From: Casuarius casuarius | Taxonomy: Eukaryota > Chordata > Aves > Casuariiformes > Casuariidae | Assembly: GCA_003342895.1 (NCBI GenBank) | Contig: PTFA01000160.1 | Span: forward strand, 2,189,837 to 2,253,836 | Reading direction: 5' to 3' | DNA length: 64,000 nt | Shown here: piece by piece, positions 45,911 through 59,560 of the stretch | Layout: each line of letters opens with the position of its first letter | How positions within the stretch are numbered: the first letter of the stretch is position 1 | The notes under the pieces: generated by a model | Seen by the model: the letters and a program-made list of their open reading frames with translations, nothing else | Told to the model about the DNA's origin: nothing | Databases searched by the model: none | Made by a program: the position numbers and the translations under genes

Positions 45911-48900
45911 TCACTTCAGCAGAGGCACTGAAGCGGCCGTTGCCAGTGCAGAAATTTTCTGTCCATTTCTTCCAGCAAAATACACCTTTGTGGAACTGAT
46001 TTAGTATCATCAGCAGATTGGGGGGGGAGAGCTGGTTACAGCATCCTGGCCATTAATATAAGAGCTGTGCTGCAACTTACCTACTCTAGCAGTTGGTGAC
46101 TAATATTGAAGTCTTTCAGAAGTGCCTCTGTCCCATGCAGAGCCTGGAAAGTGGAGAAATTTTGCTCTATCTACTAAAGAGGTTCAAAGTAAGAAGCTGA
46201 TTTTAGCACCCGTTCCGGCAGCATTTCCTATACAAGTATTCTGATAGCACTTACAGCTAGCATTTTACCAGTGTTTGAGAGCCAATTCCTATTTCTGAAA
46301 AGGATAAGGGGAAAAAAAAACTCAACAAGTTTGCATGAAAAATCTGGTATAAAATATAATGCTAAAGCAATCAGTTTCAAAAGGAAAGAGATTTATCCTA
46401 ATACAAACCCTGCACACACTGCAGTGTTAGAGCCCCAAATACGTATGTGTTTGGCTGTTACCACAGGAGACTATTTTGGAAGCTATGGTTAAAATGGCAA
46501 GTAGCTTGCCCACATAAACATAAAACAGAATTCTAGGTGGGGTTGGTTTTTTTTCCCCTCCAAGAAATGCTGGGACTCACCAAGTGATTTTGCAAGTTTA
46601 ACTCTGCAGATTTTCTGCTTTAATGACCAATATTTACTGCCTATTTAATTCCCTGCTTGACCACCTTGTGAAGACACTGTTCTTCAGCCAAATACTAATC
46701 AGAAGAATTTTGGGAAGTGCATTCCTCCTGACATGAGGAAGTGTTTCCCCTTCTCCTTCATTCCTTTCAGCAGTTCATGGAAGTACCATCTCAATATCCA
46801 CCAGCTTTTTTTATATGCCAAAAACCAGTGCAAAAAGATTAAGATACATATCGTATCCAGTTACAATTCAGCATGCTGGTGGAGGGACCAAAGTCCCTCG
46901 AGAAGTATTTCCCAGGTCCTTCTTGTCATAGCTGTGGATTCTTCTAGCTGAAGAGCAAGACCTCTATACTTACCCCAGCGATAGCCATCTACACCGGATG
47001 CTTATGAAAATATGCATTACACACAGTTAAAAACTCTTTAGACTTAAGGTGGCAGGAACATGAGCAGATGAGCTGTACACCAGAACTGAGTGCAGCGGGT
47101 TAACAACAGCAAAAAGAATAAAGACCAAGTTATGTGGAGAGGCATATCAGTGAAGGATCTGTGCTGTTTGTTCCCAGCAGAACAGCCTCTTACTGCAGAA
47201 AGTCTACCTGTACTTGAAACAGAGCGGTGCTCCAGAGCAGCAGCAAGACCTACCAGTTACCATGACCACCCTTGTCAGAAGGGCAACAATCAGAGACAGG
47301 CACAGATTTCTGAATCTTTTCTCTACCAATCTCTGTCTGTGATAGGGCCATGGACAAGATACTCTGCATTTCAATTCTTCCTTCTCATGAAGGATCTCCT
47401 CACAAACCTATCATCAAAAAATTAGCTCTAAAAACAGTGTATCAGTAAGCTGTATTATCTTACTGTATCATCTTATCACATCAATTCTAGCATTTAGACC
47501 CTTACCACTATTGCCTTATTTCCATCCTCCCATCATGGGATAAATTTGGGCTGCTTATCTGCCGACAATGAGGAAAATATATTTCTTCCATACAGCCCCT
47601 GGTAAACAGGAATGCTCCTATGAAAAGACCAGTTTCCTTGAAGACACTGCTGCCATTTAAGAGGTAATGCCTACAGAGCAGAACAGCATAGCAGTACTTC
47701 ACTGCTTTCATGGTTCTCAAGACCAAGTGTCAGAAGTCATGACTACCTCCCTTTGAACTTCCCCTAATAATCTGAGGGGTCTGATTATGGGCAAAGATGA
47801 GCCTGAGGGAATCCTCCCTGCAGGACTTGTCCGTCAGTCCAGATATCAGTTACCCACGTTGTCAGGAAGTCTAGTCCAGACGTCATCCTTATACAAGCCA
47901 AGGCTTCTTCATTCTTAGTAGAACCAAACTTGTTACCCAAAGGATAAAGTGTCCCCAGGAAGAGAATTCCTTGGCAGTATATTCACAGAACTCACGAGAT
48001 GGCTTCAGACAAGTCTTTCCCATATTCAAAGGGGCTGATGCTTACAGCTGCCTTACTTTAGAGGCTGCCTTCCCCCACCTCCCACAAAAATTCTGTTTCT
48101 TCCATAGGATCTTGAAGGTAGAGAGCTGTCTTCTTCCAATAGTGCTAGCAAGCACATACTAATAATGCAAGAATACAGAGACATGAAAAGCCTGTTTTAT
48201 ATTTTATAGTGCTTCTTCATGAGTTGGAGAACTTGGAACTCTGGGAACATCATTTATCCAATTTATTTAGAGACCAGATTTGAGGTCTCAGGCAGCTTTT
48301 TCAGGAATAAACGTTCTGCTTTATAAGACTGTTACTACAAAGTCAGTCATTCAGATACATACATATATATACAAAATAAAAGCAATCGGGAATTCTCATA
48401 CCTCCCTCACACACACACACCATGGCTTCCAACAGTTAAAGTCATTAATGACAAGATTCCAGGTTAAAACTACTTGAAGATAATTCCCTCCTTTTCCTAC
48501 CTCCTAGCAGATAGCAGCCAGCCGCATCCTCCAGCAGCACCCATTTCAACATCATGGCTGCTACTAGCTTGCCACCCTGTTTGGAGGGCAAACGAGTTTC
48601 AGTTTGACAAGAGGAACTGAAAGATAAGACTACCAGACCAGTAAAAGAAGCCATGGGTGGATCCCCAGATTTACAGTCAAGTCCAGGCATTTGTATGTCA
48701 CTTCTTACACAAGTTATTCACAACTTTGTGCAATGGGTCAATTCCTCTATTTTTGCCATTTCCTCTCTCATAAATAGATTCCTCACGCACCTCCCTTTTC
48801 TTTCCTGTAACTGTTCCAAGCCATAATGTTGCCATTTGCTATTCCTTTAGAGTCAGTTTGAAAAGAACCTCTAGAAAAACTATTTTTGTAGCAGTTACTT

Positions 48901-48950
48901 GGGCTAAGTAGAGAGAACACCCTTTATTAGTCAAAATCCAGAAGCAGATT

Positions 48951-48965
48951 AAAAAAAAAAAAAAA
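48951..48965 (+). repeat. A15 homopolymer
   Basis: Simple A run in intron 1. Confidence 0.85.
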
Positions 48966-51900
48966 GGCAAAAAAACACATAGCCCTTCCCCCACAATATT
49001 TTAAGCAGGAAGCAAAACCTCAAAGCAAAATCCAGCCAGATGCCATTGTCATTGTCAAATTCTATGCTCTGGGCAGCTTTGAGACTTTTTTTAATACCCA
49101 TTTGTTTCATGCACACTAGAAGGTGCTATTCTCTGAAGAACCAGTGCATGTTTATTACGGCGTCTGAACCTCAACAGTAGGGTTGGAAGCTGTGCTTCAC
49201 GTGTCTGAGCCTAACCACATCCCTAGCTAAAGCTCTTCAACTCCAGGGCAGTGAGGAGGGCAGTGGGCACGTCTGAAGTGCCAGCACTGGTCTGTATGAC
49301 GTTCTTCACAGCCATCACCTGCACCTCCCAGGCAACGCTAGCCACAGGTCACAAACAACGAGCTTGGCCTCCTCTTCCCCCAAAACGTACACTGCACTAG
49401 TGCTATGACTGTGGCTGCTACTGCAGCAGCTTAACTGGTGAAACACTTACCACCACCACCACCCTGCACTGGAAAGTTTCAGGGTTTCTGAGAAGATTCT
49501 TAGATTTAGCTTTTTCACCTAAACTTGCCTTAGTCTAGCTCTTCCCTCCCCAGCTTCACTCCGAAGCCAGGGGATTTCCCAGCACTTTTTATCAGCTGCA
49601 GAGGCACAAGACAAGGGGTTAAGCAGACAAGCCTGGTAGCCAAGATGCATTTTCAAATGGCCAATAAGCTTTCCAAACCTGGCATCCAGTGGATGTCTGC
49701 CAAAGTTACAAGCAGCTATTTTGCTGGAAGTAGCTTAAAAACAAGATCAAGACAGGATGTTAACAAGACAAGTGTGAGCTGCATAGGGGCAGCACAACTA
49801 CACTAAGTATCTGAGGCTCCCAAGTTACAGACGAAACCACTCATTCCCTATGTAAAGGGCTCTAAATTCACCTACCTTTAAAAATAATTTCTAATTGTAA
49901 CTTCTGGAATTGAGAGCACTTAACCAACCAACCCGCTAGGTTCAGCAAGTTCTGCGTATCGTTCAACAGGCTTCACAAGGAAGACAGCACGGAGACTGCA
50001 GCTGTGGCTGCGAGCTCTCCCTTCCTGCCCGCAGGATTCTAGTGTTTGGATGAACAAGTCACAACAGTGCCTATCTGTTGCATGCGATTTTCAGTTCTTC
50101 TACCAAAAGACAGATGACACTTCAGCTCACAGATGATAGAAAAGGGCAGCTAAACACAGGTCTGCCTGTTGGGGAAGACAGCCAAAGCAATGCCTGGGTG
50201 CGGCACACCAAGCTCTCGGCCAGCTCGGTGCTGGCTGAGCACCTGAACAAGAGCCAGACTTCGAGGAGCTAGAACGCAGCCTTGTGCAGGATCCAGCTGT
50301 CCAGACTATGAGCCATCCCTCCGGATTTAACTGCAGGCAGAGGCAAATGTGAGGCAAAGCTGTTTCACCATCCTGTGATTCTCAGTTTATCATCTCTAGC
50401 ATGCCAGACAAATCCTGCAATTTCCTTTCAGTACAGGGTGTCATTTGGGAGTGGCAGCCTCTTCATATCTATTTAGGTCACAGTTCCCTAAAATGCAGGA
50501 TTTCCCTGAAACAGCTCAGTTCTCCACTTTTTTTCCCCCCCTCCCAGATTTGCTTCCCTCTCCACCCAACTACTTCAGGTTTTAAATAGCTGTTGGGACT
50601 GTACACAGCTTATAAAAGACCAACTTGTGATTGCCAAAGTACCTTTTTTATTTTAAGCTCTGTCTAGTTCAAGCACTTGAGCTTTCCTAACATAGAGGAG
50701 AGTGGCTACAGCACTGGGACACGCAGAATCCCCTGTGCCAAAAGGCTCGGGAACAGGGTGGAGCTGCCCGCGGGAACCCCGGAGAGGGGTAGCAGCACAC
50801 CACAAGTACAGTCCCACTGCCACCGCAAATCATCCTAACGGGCCTGTCGCCACGCTGCACATTCCCATTGCCTTCTTTGGATCAGTATTAGCACTCACAT
50901 GACTATGAAACAAGCAGGACCAAAGAATGAATCAGGCTGAAAATAACTCTTCTGTTATTTTTCCCAGCAGAATCAATTCACTGGTCCCACTCACGGCACT
51001 GACACAAGGACATTAGTACAGGTGATATGGAGAGGGACGGGTAGGATGGCTCCGGGTACAACTGGACAAGATAGGCCAAGCTATTTAACTACTTATTCCT
51101 CACTCCCAGGCACTCCCATTTTATCCTTTGTACTCGCTCTGGTACTCGTTCAACCCCTTGGTGAGACTTTTCCCCAATCCAGCCACACATACCCATGTCA
51201 TTAACCCAGTTTTCTGCTGAGATAGCAAAACAGAACAGATCCACCACCGAGTTGGACTAGCAGAGCCAGCGCAAAGCAGGACCACACAGATAGGAGCAAA
51301 GCCTCCCCTTTTCAGTAGCAGCAAGCCATAAAAGAACTTGAACATGCAGACGAGTTGATCTAGTTTATTAAAGGCTGCAATTAAACATACACTGTGAGTC
51401 CACATTCTCATACGCCCCTTGATGTACATTGCTATTTGAAACCAGGCTATTTGAAAGAAAGCCTGATAAACTCCAGGTATCACTTAACATCTAGATACAT
51501 GCATGAAGAGACTGCTAAATGCCTGGCAATCCCTGTGGTCAAGGAAGAATTGTTAACACGTCTTCCTTTCAAGTACAGGCCCATCACACCACCCTTATGA
51601 CGTGCAGAATTGAGAGCAGATAATACTTAGACATTTTAAAGATCAGGCAGACAGCAGAGGGTGCCATAATGAGACCAAGCAGTTAAGAAACAGCTATAGT
51701 AGAGGGTATCACTGACTTTCAGATGCAAGAATAAGTAATAGTCTGAATCATTTTGCCATCTTTGGGCAGAGAGTCTTTCACAGAGGCCCTGACTTAACTG
51801 AAGAAGAAACAGACTTCCAAATATATGAAAGCACTTACTTACCCCTTCCACTCCAGTTAATTTCCTCCTTTAAACTTTCAAGGTGTTCTAGCAAAGCCTG

Positions 51901-52510
51901 ATCAAAAAAGTTATAGCTACCTAAACAGTTTTTGTATCTGGAAGCCTCGGATGAAGTCTAGTTGTCCCTACTGTTTTGCAAAGAGATAGGGCTACAGTTT
52001 ATGGAACAGAATAAAGCTTTAGATTTCCAGTGACTGCCGCTGGATCAAACCATTCCCTGTCTGCTACAGGGATGCATCTTCTGAAACAATGTAATAAGCA
52101 TTATTAGGAAGCCCCTATTAAATGCATCAATGTCTTACTGCCTTCGGGTTCCAACAGTTTAACATGATCTTCTGGCCTGCATTAACTTCTTGTGAAAAAG
52201 TGTTTATACCATAGTGCCTGGACATAGTCAGAGATGCACTGCATGGATCAACTGCACTAGCAGCGGGAACGGATGAGCTAGTTCCATTCAGTAGTTTCTG
52301 GGCTTATACTATGTGTTCATTAAAGAAGGGCTTGCTTTTGACGGATTTTTATCCTCACACTTGACTAGCTCTTTTACTTTCCCCCCCCTCCGCGCTCCTG
52401 AAGACAAGGTTAAGAACCTCCAGGCACCTATGCAATGCTTTGCACGTTCAAGTACTTTCAAGACTGTTTGTCAAAAAGTCAAGAGCTATTGCTCACTGTA
52501 ACCAAAACAA

Positions 52511-52623
52511 GACCCTGAACAACCCAATCTAACTTAGAAGTTGATTCAACTGCTCCGAGTATGGAGTCGGACCAAATGACTTCCAGACACCTCTTTCAGC
52601 TTAACTTTTTCTGTGATTCTGTA
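52511..52623 (+). mobile_element. Old CR1 LINE 3' end fragment
   Basis: The segment follows the conserved CR1 3' end in order: CCTGAACAACCCAATCTAAC, then TTGATTCAACTGC, GTCGGACCAAATGACTTCCA, a diverged form of the CCCTTCCAACCT block, and the terminal CTGTGATTCTGTAA, a remnant of the 8 bp end repeat. CR1 is the main LINE of birds and other sauropsids, and it ends in such short repeats rather than poly(A). The copy is 5' truncated and clearly diverged, so it is ancient and inactive. Confidence 0.85.
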
Positions 52624-54564
52624 AGACTGCAGAGGCCGCAAAAAGCTACCCTGTATTAGCTGAAATCTTTGTAATGTTCATGTCAGAAACTGACTTCTTG
52701 TATTAAGTGGGCAGAAGCAATTTCCTTACAAAATTTACAGTTTAAGTATGTAGGTCCTTAAACCTCCTCTGCAAACAGAGGTGCCACACACTACCCTTAT
52801 GCAGCCAAATATATACAGAAGCAGAACTGTTAGTAGTCTTCATAAAGCTATAGGTCAAAATTGAGAAACACAACTGAGCAGGAAGAAAAACTCCCAGATG
52901 CTGAGTAGGGCTCCTGCATAAGTCAACATACATGCAAATATAACTTACGAAAGCAAGCAGCAGAAGTTACTAGACTAACCAGAGGCAAGGAGTCTGCAGG
53001 GCACTGTTCCGCAAGGGACACTCAAATCAGCTTGAGAGCTTAGCTCTCATCCAACCCTGCTGTGTAGGAGTTGGGTTTTGTTGTGTTTTTGTTTTTCCAT
53101 ATGCCAAGGAATAGCAGCATGGGATTTGCAGACGTTACTTCAAGTTTGATCAGAGCCTGGGGCTCCTTCAGCATTCCTGCATGCAGAGACCTCGTGCCCA
53201 GCTGCAAATCTCCAGAACACTGGAAGCAGTAAGGGCAGCTAAGCACTCGTCTTGCCTAGGCTTGCTGTGAAAACAGACAGGTTCACACGAATGCATCCAA
53301 CAGTCCCTCCTTCTCAGGGAACGGCAGACCAACGAAATCACTTATTTTACAAGATTCTCTGAATCCCCTCAGATCTGAATTATTTTCAAAGCCTTCCAAA
53401 CACTGCCAAATTAAAGCTGGCACTGGAATATTGTAAATATATCTCACTGAAAGTCTTCTATGCCAAACTTTGCTGAGACCAAAGTGTTTTGAGATAGAGG
53501 GAGAGGGATAAGCATAACTTGAAAGAGAAATACAGCATACAATAGCAAGATGCACAGGAAAGGGTAATGTAACACATCCCTCCCTCAAACTGAGGGAAAA
53601 CAGCTGACTGAGAAGCAAACTACGATTTCAATGAATCTTAAATCCAAAATATCTCATAAGAATTTGAGGGGTTCTATGTCAAAAAACAACCAACTTTTTA
53701 CAGTGTGCGTGAAAGACACTCTTTCAGAGCTTAGCCCTGGAAAAAGTGGCTGGTCACCCTGAATAAGCTACATTTGTCCTTACGGGCAAAAGAGACTGAG
53801 CACAGACGTGAACCAAGTACTGAGCAAGACAGAAATCCTACATACTAAACTTGTCAGAACTTCAGCAGCAAAGGGGAAGCAGTATAGACTTTAGTCAGAT
53901 TTCTACTTGATTATTTCTCATTTGTCAGAGCAAGCACTAAGATAACATCACATTTCCTGTGTATGATGCTGAAATAAGTACTGTTCAGAACTTCATCTCC
54001 TCTCCAGTTGACTGCTCTGACCTTTGGGCGATTTGGAAGCTACTCAGTCTTTCTGTTTGCTCTGTCTTTTGGTATAGACATTCAAGACAGACACTATAGC
54101 GATATGCTCTGACAGCTGAAAATGCTAATATGACTCCTCATTTGAAAGGGATCTCCATCCTATTCTACTGGGTGTGCAAAGGGATATTCACACTGAATAT
54201 AATATAAGCCTAATGAATTGCAGCTTGCAGTTGGCACTCAGCTTGAGATGCTAGTAACAAACCACCGAGCAAGAGCATGCAAAAATTGGGGGGGGAGAAG
54301 GGTTGAATTTTAACTCACTTCACATGTACGACTGTCATGACAACATCCTATGCATACATTTTGCCCATCAGTGCAGAAGATGCAAGTGTCTAGAGATTTC
54401 ACATAGCCTGTAACACTTGCAGCAGCATGCAAATAAAAGAGTGAGAAACTGAGTCTTCAGCCTGGGGAGGTTTTGTTTTTCTAGAACTTATTGCTTCCAA
54501 GCCTGTAGGGGGTTGGTCCAGAATGCCATGAGCTAAAGATGAAGTTTAGTGCTTTACTGAACTT

Positions 54565-54596
54565 AAAAAAAAAAAAAAAAAAAAGGGGGGGGGGGG
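54565..54596 (+). repeat. A20 run joined directly to a G12 run
   Basis: Twenty A bases (54,565-54,584) pass without a break into twelve G bases (54,585-54,596). Two abutting homopolymers are unusual and error-prone. No repeat body is visible on either side. Confidence 0.9.
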
Positions 54597-56217
54597 ACTT
54601 CATAAAACACGAAACACTTTTTGATTTTTTGAGCACCAACTTCGGATGCGAGGTTCTTTGCTTGCCTTGGGGGGCAAAGTGCTAATGTTACAGCAACGAG
54701 GAAAGCCGGTCCCCTCAGTATTCCAGGAAGGAGTATTTTACAGTCCAACTCCCACGAGCAGGGCAGTACAACAGAGCTACAGGTTGGAGGACTAAGACAC
54801 ATTGCTTATTCAAGTATTTTCCTGTTTCAGTGATATAATATTTTATGGAGCTGAATAAGAACTCTTTCGAAGCCCACGACCTTCCCAACCACAGAATCAG
54901 AGCTTTCAGGTATTAAAAGTAATATTAGCCTTTTCTGTTCACACTACCCAAAGTGCTAGTAACCTTACGCACAGCACTTGTTTGAGGCAGCTCACAAAGT
55001 GAGCAGTCATGCATAATACACAGTTCATTCATACAGCAACTTCCGGCTCTCCAGGAGAGAGTGGATATTGCCTACCATATAACCATCTCACTGCTCTTAA
55101 ATTGCTTTCTGCATTTTACTAATGCAACCAAATTCAGCTGTCAAGTGTTTCTTGGTGGAAGACACAGATATTGCAACAACAAAGTTGTTCACACAGCATG
55201 TTTTCAGAAATAGGAGAAAGGTTCCTCATCTTGAGGTGATCCCATGTCCTGATGCTTCAGTGAGGATAACAGTAGTCAGAGCTCTGAACACAGAGAGACT
55301 GGATTCAATCTATCTCAGCTAAAGTTCTCACTATCTACTCAATACAACAGATAAGAGAAAGAAAAAGAGTATACTTTTGAAAAGTGTTTTAAGCTTCCTT
55401 AACATATAGATATATGCCAACATCTGGTTATTTCATATGCCCCTACAATATAATTACCGATGTTTGAGCTTTGGAACTTGTAAGTCTGATGTAGAATACA
55501 GTTACCTTCACCTATATTTACCTACCTATATTTGGTATATAACATATGGTAGTTATGAAGGGTAAACTAGAACAGCAACACCTTTAGTATGCATGCTGGG
55601 CAGAGTCTGCATTAATGGACACTGTCAAACAAAAGTTAGCGGAACATATTAATATAACAGGGTCTATTTTTGGAGGGGTATCTGGTGTCATCATGAAAGA
55701 AAAATTGTAGTTTAAACAACAAAAAATTTATATGCTCCGATTTTGCACCTTCCTATTGTGTAGGCATTTTGAGCGTTCTATTGTCTCAGCTGCGCTATAC
55801 AAGTAATCCAAGTGAGTTTCTTTCAACAAATCCACATTTTAAGGCAATTTTGCTTTCATGACATATACAGTTACCAGAATATCTATTTTAGTAGTCAGAT
55901 ATTAATCAGATCAACCAACTAGAGGTTTTGATGGACAATACTATCTAATTTCTTTCAGAGTCCAACAGAAGGATAAAACTCATATTACAAGTGAGTTAAA
56001 CAGAAAGAAATTTTTTCATTATAGGACAAAATTTCTCAAGATAAAAGCTCCTACCCATCCAAAGACAGAAAAACACCTGATCTACTTTTAAGGAAGTTAC
56101 AGGAGCTGAGTTCACTGAGAACCTTTCACTTTTGAGGTTCCCTCTTCAAAAAAGCTGCTCTAACAACCTTAAAGCTGTATGTTCAAGATACAACATGAAA
56201 GCAAGGTGAAAGTCACC

Positions 56218-56268
56218 AAAAAACAAACAAACAAACAAACAAAAAAACAAAAAAAACAAACCACACAC
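56218..56268 (+). repeat. CAAA tetranucleotide repeat
   Basis: ACAAACAAACAAAC units followed by longer A runs broken by single C bases. Simple repeat in intron 1, probably variable in length. Confidence 0.9.
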
Positions 56269-57116
56269 GAACAACAGCAAAGTGAGCTAATCCAAAACTA
56301 TATCCATGCCTCCAAAATCTAACAAATCTAACATGCGGGCCAGAGCAGATAAGTCTTTCTTCAAAATAAGGGAGGGATAAGAATGGGAGTTTTCTTTCAG
56401 CTCCAAGTTCAATTTGGAATACTTTCATACCATAAATATTATGCAAGTTAATTGTCGTGCTTTTGTGAAAAATTTGGATTTGCTGACTTTTTTGACCAAG
56501 GGTCACCGTTACATCTTTTTTTAGGTTAGCGACCTATCTAGAGCACCAGTTCTTAGAGTCAGTTTTGCTGCAGATAGACCATTGGCCAACTTCCGCAGGG
56601 TTGCGCACAAGAGAGGAAGCGTTTCCAAAGACGCCTGTACAAAGACTTCTGCCCCTTGCTTACTCGAATATGAACAGATCAACCATTCACCAAAGCGTCT
56701 GCTTACTGATCTGCTAAGTAAACCCTTACTTTTAATACATATGCACAAATCCCTCCATCTCTATCATTTCTAACTAGAACGAGGGCTGCACCATGAGTTG
56801 TCATACTAACAGAACAACTGTTTTTCTTCAAGAGGATGTACTAGATCACTAAGTATTGTGTATTTTTTGTATAGCTACTTTAATGTTGGGCAATCTGACG
56901 TTGCTTGAATTTGTTGGCAATGGAATTGCCTTACTTCCTTAGAAGGTGCCTTCAGAATCATTTGCTATCATTCTGCAAGTCCTGTGGATTATGATCCTCC
57001 TACAATGAAACCAAGTCCTGAATTTTAATAGAGAAAGACATTGAAATAATAGGAATCCTCTTGTCCATCCAGCAGCCAGCCTGAGAAGACACTTAATAGA
57101 GTGAGGTAATAGATAC

Positions 57117-57131
57117 TTTTTTTTTTTTTTT
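57117..57131 (+). repeat. T15 homopolymer
   Basis: Simple T run in intron 1. Confidence 0.85.
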
Positions 57132-59165
57132 AAAAACTCACTATTCTAGAAGAGCATATTCAGAGGGTGAAAAAATTCCACTTAATTATTCTTAGAGTCA
57201 ACATGAACAAAAAGCCACCCTTCCAGGAAAAAGAGGGGAAACACGCTGAGGACCCTGACACTTCATCCTAACAATTTGTCTGGCATCTCAGTTTTTGCAC
57301 TGTAACCAAGCACATCATTAGCATTGGTGAGTCAAGCTCAATAAAGTTTAAAAGATATACTAAGGAGGTATTTAGCCCAGAATTTCATGCTTTATCAGAC
57401 TGTGCCATATGAAACCAAGTACATTTATTAGAAGGTGTTACTAAATGATTGATCAGACTAAGAGCAAATTTTTCCTCTACTTAGTCACTTCCCCACCTTA
57501 AATACATCTCCCAATATAGAGAGAAAATTGTGAATCATAAAGGCTTACCAAGGAGAAAAGAACAAATTAATGATTTATAGACAGACAAGAAAAATAGCTC
57601 ACGGCTGCAGGAAATCATCCAGTTTTTCCTTTAAAAAGAAAATATCTGTAGCACATAGGAAGGTGCACAATAGTAGAGCTGCAGTTCTCCAGAATGCTCC
57701 AGGCAAGACTCTGACACCAACTTCATGTCCAATCTAGGCTTTCCAGTATTCACACTCCATCACACTGCTGAAGTCGGTCAACTTGCTCGTGTCTTGGAGG
57801 AATACTAACAGTCCTATAAACTTGCAAGGGAGTCTAGACCAGCCTGGACCATGCGTACCATGCCATTCTGATTCACTAACTTCAGCCATCCTCTTACTGA
57901 TCCTTTCCAGTCCTGCACTAAGCATTGCTGCTGGCAGAGAAAGGAGGCTGTGTCTCTCCCCCATCTGCCATCCAGTTCTTGCCTAACCAGGCATTTCTCT
58001 GCGGAGCTGATCGGATTCAGAGCTTTTTCATTCTTTCTTCCTTCAGGGGCACCTCTGGGCTTTTGTCTGTAGCTATTAGTCAACCAGTAATGGCCAACAG
58101 GAGAGAAGCCTGGTATTGCCAAATACTCCCATTTCTTAGCCTGGGAACAGGTTGAGAACAGAATATCGTTCCTCCTTTCCCCATTTCTCTTTTTGAAAGC
58201 AGGCTCCTCTCAGGCCAACTGCAGCTTCAGAGATGTTGAAGCATATCAAAAAAAATTTTTGAACAAGTCATACCATTAAAAAAAAAAGCAAAAAAACAAA
58301 AAAAACCTTCAAAGAGGGTTTCCTCCACATTTTAATACAAGTTCAAAAAGTTACTATACATAGGTCAGGAATTTCTGACTACCTCACTACTCCATTGGGG
58401 GATTACACATTCACAAAAGTGAACATATCATTTCATAGCTGCACAGGAAGGAAGCAGCATTAGATCACCTCCCCACATATCCAGTTATTACCACCATAAT
58501 TATTTCTTTCAAATATCAGGCCCAATCTTCTGCAAGTTCAGTTTTTTAAATCTGCAAACAGTTGCAGCTGATCCTGTCGTTTTATCGCTACCAAGCCTGC
58601 CAATGACCGTCTCTTTTCCTACATCACTGCCAAGTATTTGCAGCACAATCCATTAAGCATTACAGTAAGCACCAGCATTAGCTATTGGAGTCAAAGGGTG
58701 GGTTTTTGCCCACAACTTCCAGAACAGTTGAGTGTTCCACCTAGAAAGCAGCCACAGAAGTGCTAGGAAGAAGTTTACCCCAAAAGGTAGCTTTCCATAA
58801 ATGTGGAAGACTTGAGCCTGCTTTAGACGTTTCAGATGGGATGAAAACAAACTCCTTTGATGCCATATTATTGGCTGCACTATGCAAACTCCTGCTGTTC
58901 TCAAACATCGCTAGGGAAAAGCGAGCAATTAACTGGCTGCTTGCTAGTGCTCTTCATTTACATCAGTTAATTGCCCTGGATTATTCCTGGGTAGGGAGGG
59001 ATTTCCTCCTCCAACAGTGTGTCCACAACAGCAGAGAGGCTCTCAAAGGGTGATGCCGATTTCCAGTACAATCATCTCGCAGGCACACACACAAGACACC
59101 TGGGGGCGAGGGGATCTCGGCTCCCTTTTTCAAGCAGACCCCTTTGTAGTCCTCAGAGCAGTGAT

Positions 59166-59178
59166 TAACCACAGATAA
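59166..59178. promoter_or_regulatory. Overlapping RUNX and GATA motifs
   Basis: TAACCACA, the reverse complement of the RUNX site TGTGGTTA, runs directly into AGATAA, a GATA core. RUNX-GATA pairs are typical of blood-cell enhancers, and MSN is strongly expressed in leukocytes. Binding is inferred from the motif only. Confidence 0.4.
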
Positions 59179-59234
59179 CAGCTTTATTGTGCAAATTCAG
59201 GGAGGCCCTCTTGCTGCACAGAGGAAAAAAAAAG

Positions 59235-59244
59235 CCAAATAAGG
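59235..59244. promoter_or_regulatory. Perfect CArG box (SRF site)
   Basis: CCAAATAAGG fits CC(A/T)6GG exactly. SRF with MRTF co-activators drives many actin-cytoskeleton genes, so a site near an actin linker gene makes sense. It lies 36 bp from a full CRE. Function is inferred. Confidence 0.45.
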
Positions 59245-59279
59245 CTGAGCTGTACTAAGCCAGGAAAGAGTCCAGGAGA

Positions 59280-59287
59280 TGACGTCA
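59280..59287. promoter_or_regulatory. Full palindromic CRE
   Basis: TGACGTCA inside the longer palindrome GATGACGTCATC. The full CRE keeps its CpG, which is lost quickly from methylated DNA, so survival hints at use. CREB/ATF binding is inferred. Confidence 0.45.
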
Positions 59288-59389
59288 TCATTAGAGGAAG
59301 CTTTTAGTCAGTTTCCTTCATAACCTGGAGCCGGGCCAGAGCTACCTCTCCCAGACGAATCCCTCTGAAGTGTCAGTGGTCTGAGAGGC

Positions 59390-59560
59390 CTTGAGGAACC
59401 CGGCAACTCAAAGGGTCTCGTCCGTGCCCCCTCGCCCCCAGCTCCACAGCAAGCCCAGGCAGAAGGTCTCCGAGTCGCCGGGTTTCAGCTCACCGGCTGC
59501 CCCGCATGTGGCTGCCTCGGGACTTCAGAGCACCCTGCGCAAGAGGGCTTCACTTCACAC
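59390..59560. promoter_or_regulatory. Small CpG-dense patch beside the CArG/CRE pair
   Basis: CpG steps cluster here, just beyond the CArG and CRE motifs, in CpG-poor surroundings. An AP-1 site, TGAGTCA, follows at 59,811-59,817. Together they suggest a compact promoter or enhancer, with no exon recognised. Confidence 0.35.
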
